Under the pieces are notes generated by a model. The model ran no database searches and was not told the DNA's origin. It saw only the letters and a list, made by a program, of their open reading frames with translations. From Methylomonas koyamae (GTDB taxonomy: Bacteria; Pseudomonadota; Gammaproteobacteria; Methylococcales; Methylomonadaceae): 64,000 bases of DNA. The position numbers and the translations under genes are program-made. The stretch lies in the NCBI RefSeq assembly GCF_019669905.1, contig NZ_AP019777.1, forward strand, positions 3,968,001-4,032,000, read 5' to 3'. Positions 54,649 through 62,945 of this stretch are shown piece after piece. Position 1 is the first letter of the stretch, and each line of letters opens with the position of its first letter.

Positions 54649-55986
54649 TTATAAGCATTTCAGCCAGGCGGCCAGATCGGTGGTGGAGAACAGGCCGGCA
54701 TGGATGCGGCGGTTGTTTTCGATGTTTTTCACCGACAGATCGGTATAGGCGCTGTACCAGACCAATTCCGGCAACTGGCTGTTACGGGCGAAGTTTTTGA
54801 AACGCTGCTCGTCGCGGGAACCGCCGCGCAACGCCAACCACTGCGTATCCGGAAAACCTCTGTCCTTGGCTTGCTGGGTGTTGCTCCAGACCGCGGTCAA
54901 ACCGACGCTGGCGTGGTCGATGAATTCGCCCAGGTAGTTTTCCCAACTGCCGTCGTAGTTGCTCATGAACAGCAGACGCCGGCGGCCGCCGGCATTGCCG
55001 GGCAGGATCACCCAACGGGCAAAATGGATCGTGACGATGCCGCTCAAATTGCCTTTGGTCGCCACCAGTTTGGCGACCAGATTGATGCCGGCCAACACCA
55101 CTTTCAACGTGTAAAACCGGAAATTGCCGGGCTTGATTTCGATGACGCTGGTCAAATGGTTTTGCAATTGGCGGTCTTCCACGCGCTGAATCGCCTGCAT
55201 TTGCTCGGACACCACCCAAGGCTTGTCGTCCTGCTTGTCGCGCATTTCGTGCCAGCGCAGTACGACGCCGAACGCCACCGCACCCAGCACGGCCAGCGTC
55301 GCCAGAAACTCGGTAAACGGCCCGAACCAGCCGAAAAAACCGCCGACCAAAACGATGCCTACCAACGCCAACAGCGCATTGAATAACTTGTCGCCGTACA
55401 GCGTCAAAAACGGTTGCGCCGCGATCTTGGGAATGCCGGCCGGATACACCGTCTGCAAATGCTGCACCACCGCGGCCTGGATCTGCGCTTCAGTCTGGCC
55501 GACCAATTCGCTGCGCTTGTCGTCGATGAATTTTTCGATATGGCCGCGGATTTCCCGCTGCCGGTAAATCGTATTGCGGTTCTGGCCGGGATGGGCGACG
55601 TAGAACGCATTGGCGCCCTGGTCGTTAGCCAGCAGGTAAGCCGCCAACTGGCCGGCGTCGCTGCCCGGATAACCGACGCAGCAGCTATAGACTTTGTTGA
55701 CGAAATCAGGATTCCTCTCAATCAATTCGTTGACGAAATCTTTAACTTCGCCGTCGATATTGGCCTCGAACGCCAGCAAGGCCGGCGCCGGCGAACTGCC
55801 CGGCGAGGGATGGTCGCCGGGTATGACGAAGAAGGTGCAGTAATGCAGATGGTCGTAGGCGGCAAAAGATATCTCCTGGCTCTTCTTATTCTTGATATCC
55901 AGCCCGATCGGTTCTAGATAGGTTTTCAGCACCTCCAGCTTGTCCGGCAAAATTTCCGTGATAACGGTCATCGGATTCTGTTGCAT
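54649..55986 (-). CDS. Unknown membrane protein of a peroxidase/P450 operon
   Basis: A 445-residue protein I cannot name. It has soluble N-terminal (1-195) and C-terminal (250-445) parts with two predicted membrane helices between (about 201-243). The C-terminal part has a distinctive block: LLFMSNYDGSWENYLGEFID, then DEQRFKNFARNSQLPE and VWYSAYTDLSVKNIENNRRI. I recall this pattern from proteins found near DyP peroxidases, but it carries no named activity. It lies between the GST-P450 (38 bases) and DyP genes (11 bases), so it is probably a partner of both. Confidence 0.7.
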   Translation of the reverse strand: MQQNPMTVITEILPDKLEVLKTYLEPIGLDIKNKKSQEISFAAYDHLHYCTFFVIPGDHPSPGSSPAPALLAFEANIDGEVKDFVNELIERNPDFVNKVYSCCVGYPGSDAGQLAAYLLANDQGANAFYVAHPGQNRNTIYRQREIRGHIEKFIDDKRSELVGQTEAQIQAAVVQHLQTVYPAGIPKIAAQPFLTLYGDKLFNALLALVGIVLVGGFFGWFGPFTEFLATLAVLGAVAFGVVLRWHEMRDKQDDKPWVVSEQMQAIQRVEDRQLQNHLTSVIEIKPGNFRFYTLKVVLAGINLVAKLVATKGNLSGIVTIHFARWVILPGNAGGRRRLLFMSNYDGSWENYLGEFIDHASVGLTAVWSNTQQAKDRGFPDTQWLALRGGSRDEQRFKNFARNSQLPELVWYSAYTDLSVKNIENNRRIHAGLFSTTDLAAWLKCL

Positions 55987-56024
55987 AGCAAAGTCCTCTT
56001 GAAATTATTATGGTCTGGTAGAAA

Positions 56025-58058
56025 TTACCGATCGAACGCCAGCACGAATTGATCGGGGAACGGGCCGTCGTACAGCAGGCAACCGCATTTCCTGAGATTG
56101 TTCAATCTCAGCAAACTGCCTACGATCAACGGAATCTGGATCCGGTTGACGTACTCGCCGAAACAGCGGTGCATGCCGTCGCCGAAATGCAGGTATCGGT
56201 CCAACGGCCGGTCGTCGCGGACGCTGAACGGTTCCGGCCAGGCGCTTTCGTCGAACATCGCCGACGCGGTGAAGGCGAATACTTCGCTGCCTGGCGGAAT
56301 TTTCACGCCGGCGATTTCCGCGCCGCTTTTGCAATGCCGCCGCATCGCTGCCGCCATCGTGTTGAAGCGGAACACGTCGAAACACAGGTGCAGCAGCTTG
56401 TCTTCGTCGTCGACCGCTTGCTTGGCCCGCGCCAACACGTCCGGCTTGGCCAGGAATTGTTCGACGATCAGGGTACTGGCCATCGAGGTGGTGTCCAAGG
56501 CACCGACGATCAGACCGGAGATATTGCGGCGGATGCCGTCGTCGTCCAGATCGTGCTGGCCGTCCAGTCCCATTTTGATCAGGCGCGACAGGAAGTCTTC
56601 GAAAACTTCGCCGTTTTGCAGGCGCTGCCGGCGTTCGGCGATCAGATTCAACAGATACGGCCCCATTTCCCGGAAGGATTGCTCGGCGGTTTGCTGAATC
56701 CCGCGGTTATTGGCCAAATTCAAAAACAGGTCGTGAAACAGCGAGCGCATCCAGCGCATCATCGTCACTTCATCGGGGCCAGGCACGCCCAGATAATCTT
56801 CGATAAAGCGCCGCGCCGCTGGCCGCGCCAGTTGCGACACCATATCGATCCGGCCCACCGGCAATGCGGCTTGCACCAATTCGTCGCAGTGGTGGCGGAC
56901 GATGCGCCGGATCAGATCGGCTTCGTTGGGCTGGATCACCCGCCGCAATGCGCCCTGCTCGCGGCTGTATTGCTCGGAGCGGTCCATGCCCAGAAAGAAC
57001 GGCCCGTTCAAACGCTGCATGTTGGGCGCGTTGATTTCGGCGATGGTGAATTCGGTATCGCGCGCCAGCGTCTCGCGCACGTCGGCGTCGCGGGTGACGA
57101 TACCGAACTTGCCCAGCACCAGCACCGGCTTATGCTTGCGCAGCAAACCGAACAGCGGCCGCTGTACCTTGGCGCCGGTCAATTGGGCGATGCCGCGCGC
57201 CAAGTAGTAAGACGCCAGATTCTGCGGCGTGGTCGAAGTCGGATGGTGATCCAGCTCTGCTTGGCGCGGAGGCCGGTGTTCGCGGTACATTTTCAGCGCC
57301 AGCTCGCCGCTGCGGCTGGCACGTAGCTGCCGGCAAAATGCCTGGTATTCTTGAGGCAAACTGTCTAAGGCCGGAAATTCGCCGCCGTATTGGTCCGGAA
57401 AAATCACCGGCGCCGCAAGTGCCGCCAGCGCATAATCGGCGATACCGGGTTGCGCCCCGCTCAGATACGCCCGACCGTCGTTTAACAAGGCGTCGATTTC
57501 GCCGAACAGCGCTTCGATTTTGGCGCGGTTGGGTTGGACGTAATCGGCGCCGACCGGCAGATTTTTCTGCATCGCCGTGCGGATATACGGATAGGCCTTT
57601 TCCAGAATGACCTGTTGCCAACTCGCAATGCCGCGCCGCCAGGCCGGCAGCAAAATCTCCGGGTGCGGCAGTAGCATCGAATAGGCATAGTCGCGGGTCG
57701 CCAGACCCAGCGCATCGAGTTTACCCAGCAATTCGCCGGTGGTTTGCCGCTCCGCGGCGCCGGCCGGAAACAGGCGGCGTTCGGCCGGCAAGCGGGCATC
57801 GATGTATTCGACGATGTCGCGCCAGTTATCCAGCGTCGCCTCGCTGCTGACGAATACCGGCATGGCCTGGCCGCCGCCACCGGCCAACCGGAACGGCAGC
57901 AAATGCAATACCGGCGCGCTGCCTTGTTCGCGGTAAGCTACGCCGCCGGTTTCCAAGACCCAGCGCACCAGCTCGCAAATGTGGGATGTCGGAATCGTCA
58001 GCAGCCGATTCGGTTTTTTGGAACGGGCTCCGCGCCGCGTGTCTCCGGGTTTAATCAT
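56025..58058 (-). CDS. GST-cytochrome P450 fusion protein
   Basis: A 677-residue fusion. Residues about 15-250 form a glutathione-transferase-like module (RLLTIPTSHICELVRWVL, then the C-terminal helical part with AQPGIADYALAALAAP). Residues about 275-677 are a P450. Haem ligand Cys632 lies in FGDGMHRCFG (625-634), and the I-helix oxygen motif is GALDTTSM (519-526). The K-helix ExxR reads DVFR (561-564), so Asp replaces the nearly invariant Glu. No signal peptide or membrane anchor. It is the first gene of the operon with the unknown membrane protein and the DyP peroxidase; AGGTAGGAAAC before the ATG supports the start. Confidence 0.88.
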   Translation of the reverse strand: MIKPGDTRRGARSKKPNRLLTIPTSHICELVRWVLETGGVAYREQGSAPVLHLLPFRLAGGGGQAMPVFVSSEATLDNWRDIVEYIDARLPAERRLFPAGAAERQTTGELLGKLDALGLATRDYAYSMLLPHPEILLPAWRRGIASWQQVILEKAYPYIRTAMQKNLPVGADYVQPNRAKIEALFGEIDALLNDGRAYLSGAQPGIADYALAALAAPVIFPDQYGGEFPALDSLPQEYQAFCRQLRASRSGELALKMYREHRPPRQAELDHHPTSTTPQNLASYYLARGIAQLTGAKVQRPLFGLLRKHKPVLVLGKFGIVTRDADVRETLARDTEFTIAEINAPNMQRLNGPFFLGMDRSEQYSREQGALRRVIQPNEADLIRRIVRHHCDELVQAALPVGRIDMVSQLARPAARRFIEDYLGVPGPDEVTMMRWMRSLFHDLFLNLANNRGIQQTAEQSFREMGPYLLNLIAERRQRLQNGEVFEDFLSRLIKMGLDGQHDLDDDGIRRNISGLIVGALDTTSMASTLIVEQFLAKPDVLARAKQAVDDEDKLLHLCFDVFRFNTMAAAMRRHCKSGAEIAGVKIPPGSEVFAFTASAMFDESAWPEPFSVRDDRPLDRYLHFGDGMHRCFGEYVNRIQIPLIVGSLLRLNNLRKCGCLLYDGPFPDQFVLAFDR

Positions 58059-58434
58059 GTTTCCTACCTCTTGCTTTTATAGTTATTGTGTCGCTTTCCC
58101 TGCCGGGCGGCGTATCTCCGCCGCAGCCTGAGACGGCCGCTATCCGCAATTTAGCGCGAACTGCCTATAGCCGCCGATTCAAGAGCGCAATAATAGACCA
58201 ATCGTAACTATTTGATATAGAAAGCGAAAGAAAAATGAAGCCTAGCAACATCCATGCCGAAATGAGATTTGCATCACAAAAACCATCGGCTTCGAGCAAC
58301 AGACTTATCTAACGCTCAAAGACTTGCTCTCGGCTCGCGCAATTGCAATCTTCCTGTAACCGGACCTTAACCGTCCTGTCATTGTGCCGTTCCTATAATC
58401 CCCGGCTCATCAAACCGCCTTGGGAGCCCACCTC
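58059..58434. other. Divergent intergenic region (P450 operon / phoD)
   Basis: About 375 bases. A well-formed Pho box and -10 for phoD are at 58354-58399. The middle is AT-rich and probably holds the promoter of the P450 operon, but I cannot place it. No RNA gene seen. Confidence 0.55.
58354..58399 (+). promoter_or_regulatory. Three-repeat Pho box with -10 box for phoD-glpQ
   Basis: Three 7-bp direct repeats at exact 11-base steps: CTGTAAC (58354-58360), CCTTAAC (58365-58371) and CTGTCAT (58376-58382). The consensus is CTGTCAT repeats separated by 4 bases. TATAAT at 58394-58399 lies 11 bases after the last repeat, as in PhoB-activated promoters that lack a -35 box. Confidence 0.85.
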
Positions 58435-60033
58435 ATGCAACACTTCCGTAAATTTCGCAGTAAACCGTTGGTTTTGGCCTTGAGTCTGGCCGGCTTGTCG
58501 GCCTTGCTGCCGGTCCACGCCGAAACCGGCGACGCGCCGCAGATCGAACAAGGCATCCAGATCGGCGACTTGGCGCCGGGCCGGGCGATCATTTGGAGCC
58601 GTGCCGACCGCCCGGCGCGGATGTTCGTCGAATACGCCTACAATCCAAGCTTCGCCGACTCGGTGTTGATCCGCGGCCCGTACGCGATGGCCGAGTCCGA
58701 TTTCACCGCCCGCCAGGATTTGACCGACCTGGACGACGGCAAGGATGTTTACGTCAGAGTCTGGTTCGAAGACCTGACCAACGCTCGCAATAAAAGCGCA
58801 GTCGTCAATGGCAAATTCCATACGCTGGGCAAACGCGACAACATCCGTTTTGTTTGGGGTGGCGACATCGCCGGCCAAGGCTGGGGCATCAACGAAAGTT
58901 TCGGCGGCATGAAAATCTACGAAGCAATGCGCCAGGTCCATCCGCAATTCTTCATCGAGAGCGGCGACAGCGTCTATTCCGACGGCCCGATCAAAGACAG
59001 CGTGGTTGCCGAAAACGGCCAGGTCTGGACCAACTTAGTGACGCCGGAAGTCAGCAAAGTCGCCGAGACGCTGAACGAATTCCGCGGCCGCTACAAATAC
59101 AACCTGCTGGACGCCAACGTGCGCCGTTTTAACGCCGAAGTCCCGCAAATCTGGCAGTGGGACGACCACGAGGTGGTCAACAACTGGTCCGACGCCAAAG
59201 ACTTGAGCGCCGACGGCCGTTACACCGAGAAAAACATCCCGACCCTGATCGCCCGCGCCACCCGCGCCTTCCAGGAATACGCACCAATACGGCCGCATAC
59301 CGCCGAGGAACCGGAACGGATCTACCGCAAATTGTCTTACGGCAAATTGCTGGACGTGTTTGTCATCGATATGCGCAGCTACCGCGGCCCCAACACCGCC
59401 AACCTGCAAACCGAGGAAAGCCTGGACACCGCCTTTCTGGGCGAAGAGCAATTGGCCTGGCTGCAACAGGAATTGGAACGCTCCGATGCGACCTGGAAAG
59501 TCATTTCCGCCGACATGCCGATTGGTTTGAACATCGGCGACGGCCAATTGGCGGACGGCACGCCACGCTGGGAAGCGATCGCCAACGGCAATCACGGCCC
59601 GGCCGCCGGTCGCGAGTTGGAAATCGCCCGTTTGTTGAAATTCATCAAGGATGAGCGCATCAAAAACATCGTCTGGCTGACCGCCGACGTGCATTACGCC
59701 GCCGCGCATTTCTACGATCCGGCCAAAGCCGCCAGCAAAGACTTCCTGCCGTTTTGGGAATTCGTTTCCGGCCCGTTGAACGCCGGCTCGTTCGGGCCCA
59801 ACAGTACCGACGGCACTTTCGGTCCGCAAGTGGTGTTCAGCAAGGCACCGCCGGCCGGCCAGGCCAACCTGTCGCCTTATACCGGGCTGCAATTCTTCGG
59901 CCAAGTCGACATCGACCAGCGTAGCCGGGCCATGACAGTGCAACTGAAAGACCTGAACGGCGCGGTAGTGTTCAGCAAAACCTTGCCGGCGCAAACCGGC
60001 CGAGACCGCAAAAACGAGTGGGGCCGCGACTAA
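58435..60033 (+). CDS. phoD: Secreted alkaline phosphatase/phosphodiesterase, PhoD family
   Basis: A 532-residue exported metallophosphoesterase that frees phosphate from organic esters. The N terminus is a Sec-type signal (LVLALSLAGLSALLPVHA); a twin-arginine motif, common in this family, is not obvious. Metal-site motifs are VWGGDIAGQGWG, SGDSVYSDGP, WQWDDHEVVNNWS and LTADVHYAAAHF. I chose the ATG at 58435 (GGGAG 9 bases upstream) over an in-frame start at 58420. The Pho box predicts induction under phosphate starvation. A glycerophosphodiesterase gene follows after 80 bases. Confidence 0.93.
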   Translation: MQHFRKFRSKPLVLALSLAGLSALLPVHAETGDAPQIEQGIQIGDLAPGRAIIWSRADRPARMFVEYAYNPSFADSVLIRGPYAMAESDFTARQDLTDLDDGKDVYVRVWFEDLTNARNKSAVVNGKFHTLGKRDNIRFVWGGDIAGQGWGINESFGGMKIYEAMRQVHPQFFIESGDSVYSDGPIKDSVVAENGQVWTNLVTPEVSKVAETLNEFRGRYKYNLLDANVRRFNAEVPQIWQWDDHEVVNNWSDAKDLSADGRYTEKNIPTLIARATRAFQEYAPIRPHTAEEPERIYRKLSYGKLLDVFVIDMRSYRGPNTANLQTEESLDTAFLGEEQLAWLQQELERSDATWKVISADMPIGLNIGDGQLADGTPRWEAIANGNHGPAAGRELEIARLLKFIKDERIKNIVWLTADVHYAAAHFYDPAKAASKDFLPFWEFVSGPLNAGSFGPNSTDGTFGPQVVFSKAPPAGQANLSPYTGLQFFGQVDIDQRSRAMTVQLKDLNGAVVFSKTLPAQTGRDRKNEWGRD

Positions 60034-60113
60034 TTGATGTCGGGGCCGGACGGCGTGCCGTTCGGCTACTTTCGGTTTCAACGCAGCAACCGGATTAATT
60101 TAAGGAACAAACC

Positions 60114-61352
60114 ATGCCAAAATCTTACGTATTTCATCTATTACCGCTGGCCTTAGCCGCCAGCTTTGCCATGCCAGCACTTGCCGACGCCGATTTCAAA
60201 CGCCACCACCCGCCGCGCACGCAGGTGCCGCTGGTGATCGGCCATCGCGGCGCGTCAGGTTATTTGCCGGAACACACCCTGGAAGGCTACGCCAAAGCCA
60301 TCGAGTTAGGTGCCGACTTCATCGAACCGGATTTGGTATTGACTAAGGACGGCAAAATGATCGCCCGCCACGAGCCGATGATAGGCGCGACCACCGACGT
60401 CGCCAGCCATCCCGAATTTGCCGACCGCAAGAGCAAACGCCTGTTGGACGGCGTCGAAGTCGAGGACTGGTTCGCCAACGACTTTACCCTGGCCGAAATC
60501 AAAACGCTGCGCGCCGTGCAACCGCGCGCCAACCGGCCACAGGAATTCAACGGCCTGTACCAGATTCCGACGCTGGACGAAGTGATCGCCCTGGCTAAGA
60601 GCCAGTCGCGCCTGAGCGGCCGCACGATAGGCATTTATCCGGAAATCAAGCATTCCACCTACCACGCCGATCTGCGTAATGCCAACGGCCGGCGCCAATT
60701 CGGCCGCCATTATTTCGAAAACCGGCTATTGGCAAAATTGCACGCCGAATACGGCAACAGCGAATGCGCGCCGGTGTTTATCCAATCCTTCGAAGTCGGT
60801 AATCTGCAATACCTGAGCAAGAAAACCGACATCAATCTGGTGCAATTGATCGACGCCGACGACGTCAACGCCGACGGCTCGATCTCGTTGGTGCCGCCTT
60901 ACAAACAACCTTACGACTTCGTCAAAGCGGGCGATACCCGCACCTTTGCCGACCTGTTGACCGCGGACGGTCTGGATTTTGTGGCGTCCTACGCCGACGC
61001 GATCGGGCCATGGAAACCGTATCTGGTTAAAACCGTGGCCGACAACATCGACCGTAATGGCGACGGCGCGATCACCATCAACGACCGCCGCGTCGACGGC
61101 AGCACCGGCGTGTTGGAACTGGCTCACGCCAAGGGTTTGAAAGTCCATACCTGGACCTTCCGCAACGACGCCAGCGGCTACGGCTTCGCCGACCCGCAAG
61201 CGGAAATGACTTATTACTACGACTTGGGCTTGGACGGTTTGTTTACCGACTTCGCCGACACCGGCGTCGCCGCGCGGGATGCATCGACCAATACCGGCAG
61301 CAATATCGAAGCTTGCGGCCGCCATGGCCGGCACAATCGCCAACACCGTTGA
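60114..61352 (+). CDS. glpQ: Periplasmic glycerophosphodiester phosphodiesterase
   Basis: A 412-residue secreted enzyme cleaving glycerophosphodiesters to glycerol 3-phosphate and an alcohol. It has a signal peptide (LLPLALAASFAMPALA) and the GDPD motifs VIGHRGASGYLPEHTLEGY, FIEPDLVLTKDGKMIARHEP and HTWTFRNDAS. It probably belongs to the same Pho-controlled unit as phoD and supplies phosphate from membrane lipid debris. The C-terminal 25 residues are Asn/His-rich (NTGSNIEACGRHGRH) and look disordered. A hairpin follows the stop. Confidence 0.93.
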   Translation: MPKSYVFHLLPLALAASFAMPALADADFKRHHPPRTQVPLVIGHRGASGYLPEHTLEGYAKAIELGADFIEPDLVLTKDGKMIARHEPMIGATTDVASHPEFADRKSKRLLDGVEVEDWFANDFTLAEIKTLRAVQPRANRPQEFNGLYQIPTLDEVIALAKSQSRLSGRTIGIYPEIKHSTYHADLRNANGRRQFGRHYFENRLLAKLHAEYGNSECAPVFIQSFEVGNLQYLSKKTDINLVQLIDADDVNADGSISLVPPYKQPYDFVKAGDTRTFADLLTADGLDFVASYADAIGPWKPYLVKTVADNIDRNGDGAITINDRRVDGSTGVLELAHAKGLKVHTWTFRNDASGYGFADPQAEMTYYYDLGLDGLFTDFADTGVAARDASTNTGSNIEACGRHGRHNRQHR

Positions 61353-61360
61353 TTTCGTAA

Positions 61361-61395
61361 GCGCCTCCGGCACGCGGTGGCCGGAGGTGCGTTTT
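61361..61395 (+). terminator. Terminator after glpQ
   Basis: Stem GCGCCTCCGGC (61361-61371) with GCCGGAGGTGC (61380-61390), with one G-T pair and an 8-base loop, followed by GTTTT. It starts 8 bases after the stop. Confidence 0.75.
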
Positions 61396-61529
61396 CGCCC
61401 TTCCGCCATCGCTCTCGTTCCGAACCGTTCTGGCAAAACCGAACCGGGGCAGTTTTTGCCGTATCCACTGATTTGGTTTGGTAGTATGCGACACCAATCC
61501 CGACACTGCCTTTGCCTTTTCCAGCCGAT

Positions 61530-62816
61530 ATGCGCGACCCGGACCGCCAACCGCCAACCACCGTGAAGCCGACCGCCGAAACCGCCGCGGCGGTCCGCAA
61601 CAATATCGATGCGCTTTACCGCGCCGAATCGCGGCGGGTGTTTGCGACGCTGATTCGGCTGCTCGGCGATTTCGACATTGCCGAGGAAGCCCTGCACGAT
61701 GCGTTTCGCAGCGCATTGGAACAATGGCCGCGCGACGGCATCCCGGCCAATCCACGCGCTTGGCTGGTATCGGCCGGCCGTTTCAAAGGCGTCGATAAAC
61801 TGCGCCGACAAAGCCGCTACGACTTATACGAAGATATGGAACAAGTCGCCGGAACCGAATCGGCGTCGCCCGATCTCGACGGCGACGGCCTGGAAGACGA
61901 CCGGCTGCGACTGATCTTTACCTGTTGCCATCCGGCGCTGCCGGCCGAAGCCCAGGTCGCGCTGACGTTACGCGAAGTGTGCGGTTTGGCCACCGAGGAA
62001 ATCGCCCGCGCCTTTCTGTTACCGACGCCGACCCTGGCGCAACGCATCGTCCGTGTCAAGGCCAAAATCCGCGACGCCAAAATTCCGTACCGAACCCCGG
62101 AACGCGGCGAGCTGACCGAACGCTTGCCGCCGGTGTTGCAGGTGGTGTATTTGGTATTCAACGAAGGTTACTCGGCCTCGTCCGGGCCGGAGTTAAACCG
62201 TCCCGACTTATCCGCGGAAGCGATTCGGCTGGGCCGGCTGTTGCTCGAATTATTGCCGGCCGCCGAAGTGCAAGGGTTACTGGCATTAATGCTATTGCAC
62301 GAATCGCGCCGTCCCGCTCGCTGCAGCGCCGACGGCGAACTGGTCTTGCTGGAGGAGCAGGACCGGTCTTTATGGGCCTCGGCCCTGATTGAGGAAGGTT
62401 TGCAACGGGTGGAAAAAGCCTTGCGCCAGCCGGGTTACGGCGTCTACGCCCTACAAGCCGCTATCGCCGCAGTTCACGCCGGCGCAACCTCGGCGGCCGC
62501 TACCGATTGGCGGCAAATCGCCGGGTTATACGAGGTATTGTTGAAGCTAGCACCTTCGCCGGTCATTGCATTGAACCGCGCGGTTGCCATCGCCATGCGC
62601 GACGGCCCCGCCGCCGGCCTGGCTTTGATCGACGCTATCCTGGCCGAAGGCAATCTGGCCGACTACCATCTGGCCCACGCCGCCCGCGCCGACTTATTGC
62701 GCCGCCTGGGGCGTACCGATTCTGCGCTGCACGCCTACCAAATGGCGCTGGCATTGGCAAAGCAGGAACCGGAGCGGCGTTTTCTGCAACGCCGGATCGG
62801 CGAACTCGGCGGTTGA
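61530..62816 (+). CDS. ECF42-type RNA polymerase sigma factor (with TPR-like C-terminal domain)
   Basis: A 428-residue sigma factor. Region 2 (about 22-90) has RVFATLIRLLGDFDIAEEAL, region 4 (about 130-185) has LTLREVCGLATEEIARAF, and the long C-terminal extension (about 195-428) carries the ECF42 marks VVYLVFNEGYSASSG and ALMLLHESRRPAR. I chose the ATG at 61530 (MRDPDR); a TTG at 61512 is in frame. ECF42 factors usually sit beside DGPF/YCII-domain genes that they control; none is visible here. Target genes are therefore unknown. Confidence 0.9.
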   Translation: MRDPDRQPPTTVKPTAETAAAVRNNIDALYRAESRRVFATLIRLLGDFDIAEEALHDAFRSALEQWPRDGIPANPRAWLVSAGRFKGVDKLRRQSRYDLYEDMEQVAGTESASPDLDGDGLEDDRLRLIFTCCHPALPAEAQVALTLREVCGLATEEIARAFLLPTPTLAQRIVRVKAKIRDAKIPYRTPERGELTERLPPVLQVVYLVFNEGYSASSGPELNRPDLSAEAIRLGRLLLELLPAAEVQGLLALMLLHESRRPARCSADGELVLLEEQDRSLWASALIEEGLQRVEKALRQPGYGVYALQAAIAAVHAGATSAAATDWRQIAGLYEVLLKLAPSPVIALNRAVAIAMRDGPAAGLALIDAILAEGNLADYHLAHAARADLLRRLGRTDSALHAYQMALALAKQEPERRFLQRRIGELGG

Positions 62817-62945
62817 GCCATCCGGCATCGGTTGCGGCGGCCGTTACCGCCGATTCGATTGCCGGTTCAAAGTTGCGCCGGTGTGGTATCGTAGCGCCCG
62901 CAAATTCGCCGTCCCGAGCCTCATTCCAAGGAAAGCCAGCAATTC

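Noticed and set aside
58393..58947. Minus-strand frame opposite the phoD start
   Set aside because: It covers the Pho promoter and the phoD signal peptide region and shows no known motif.
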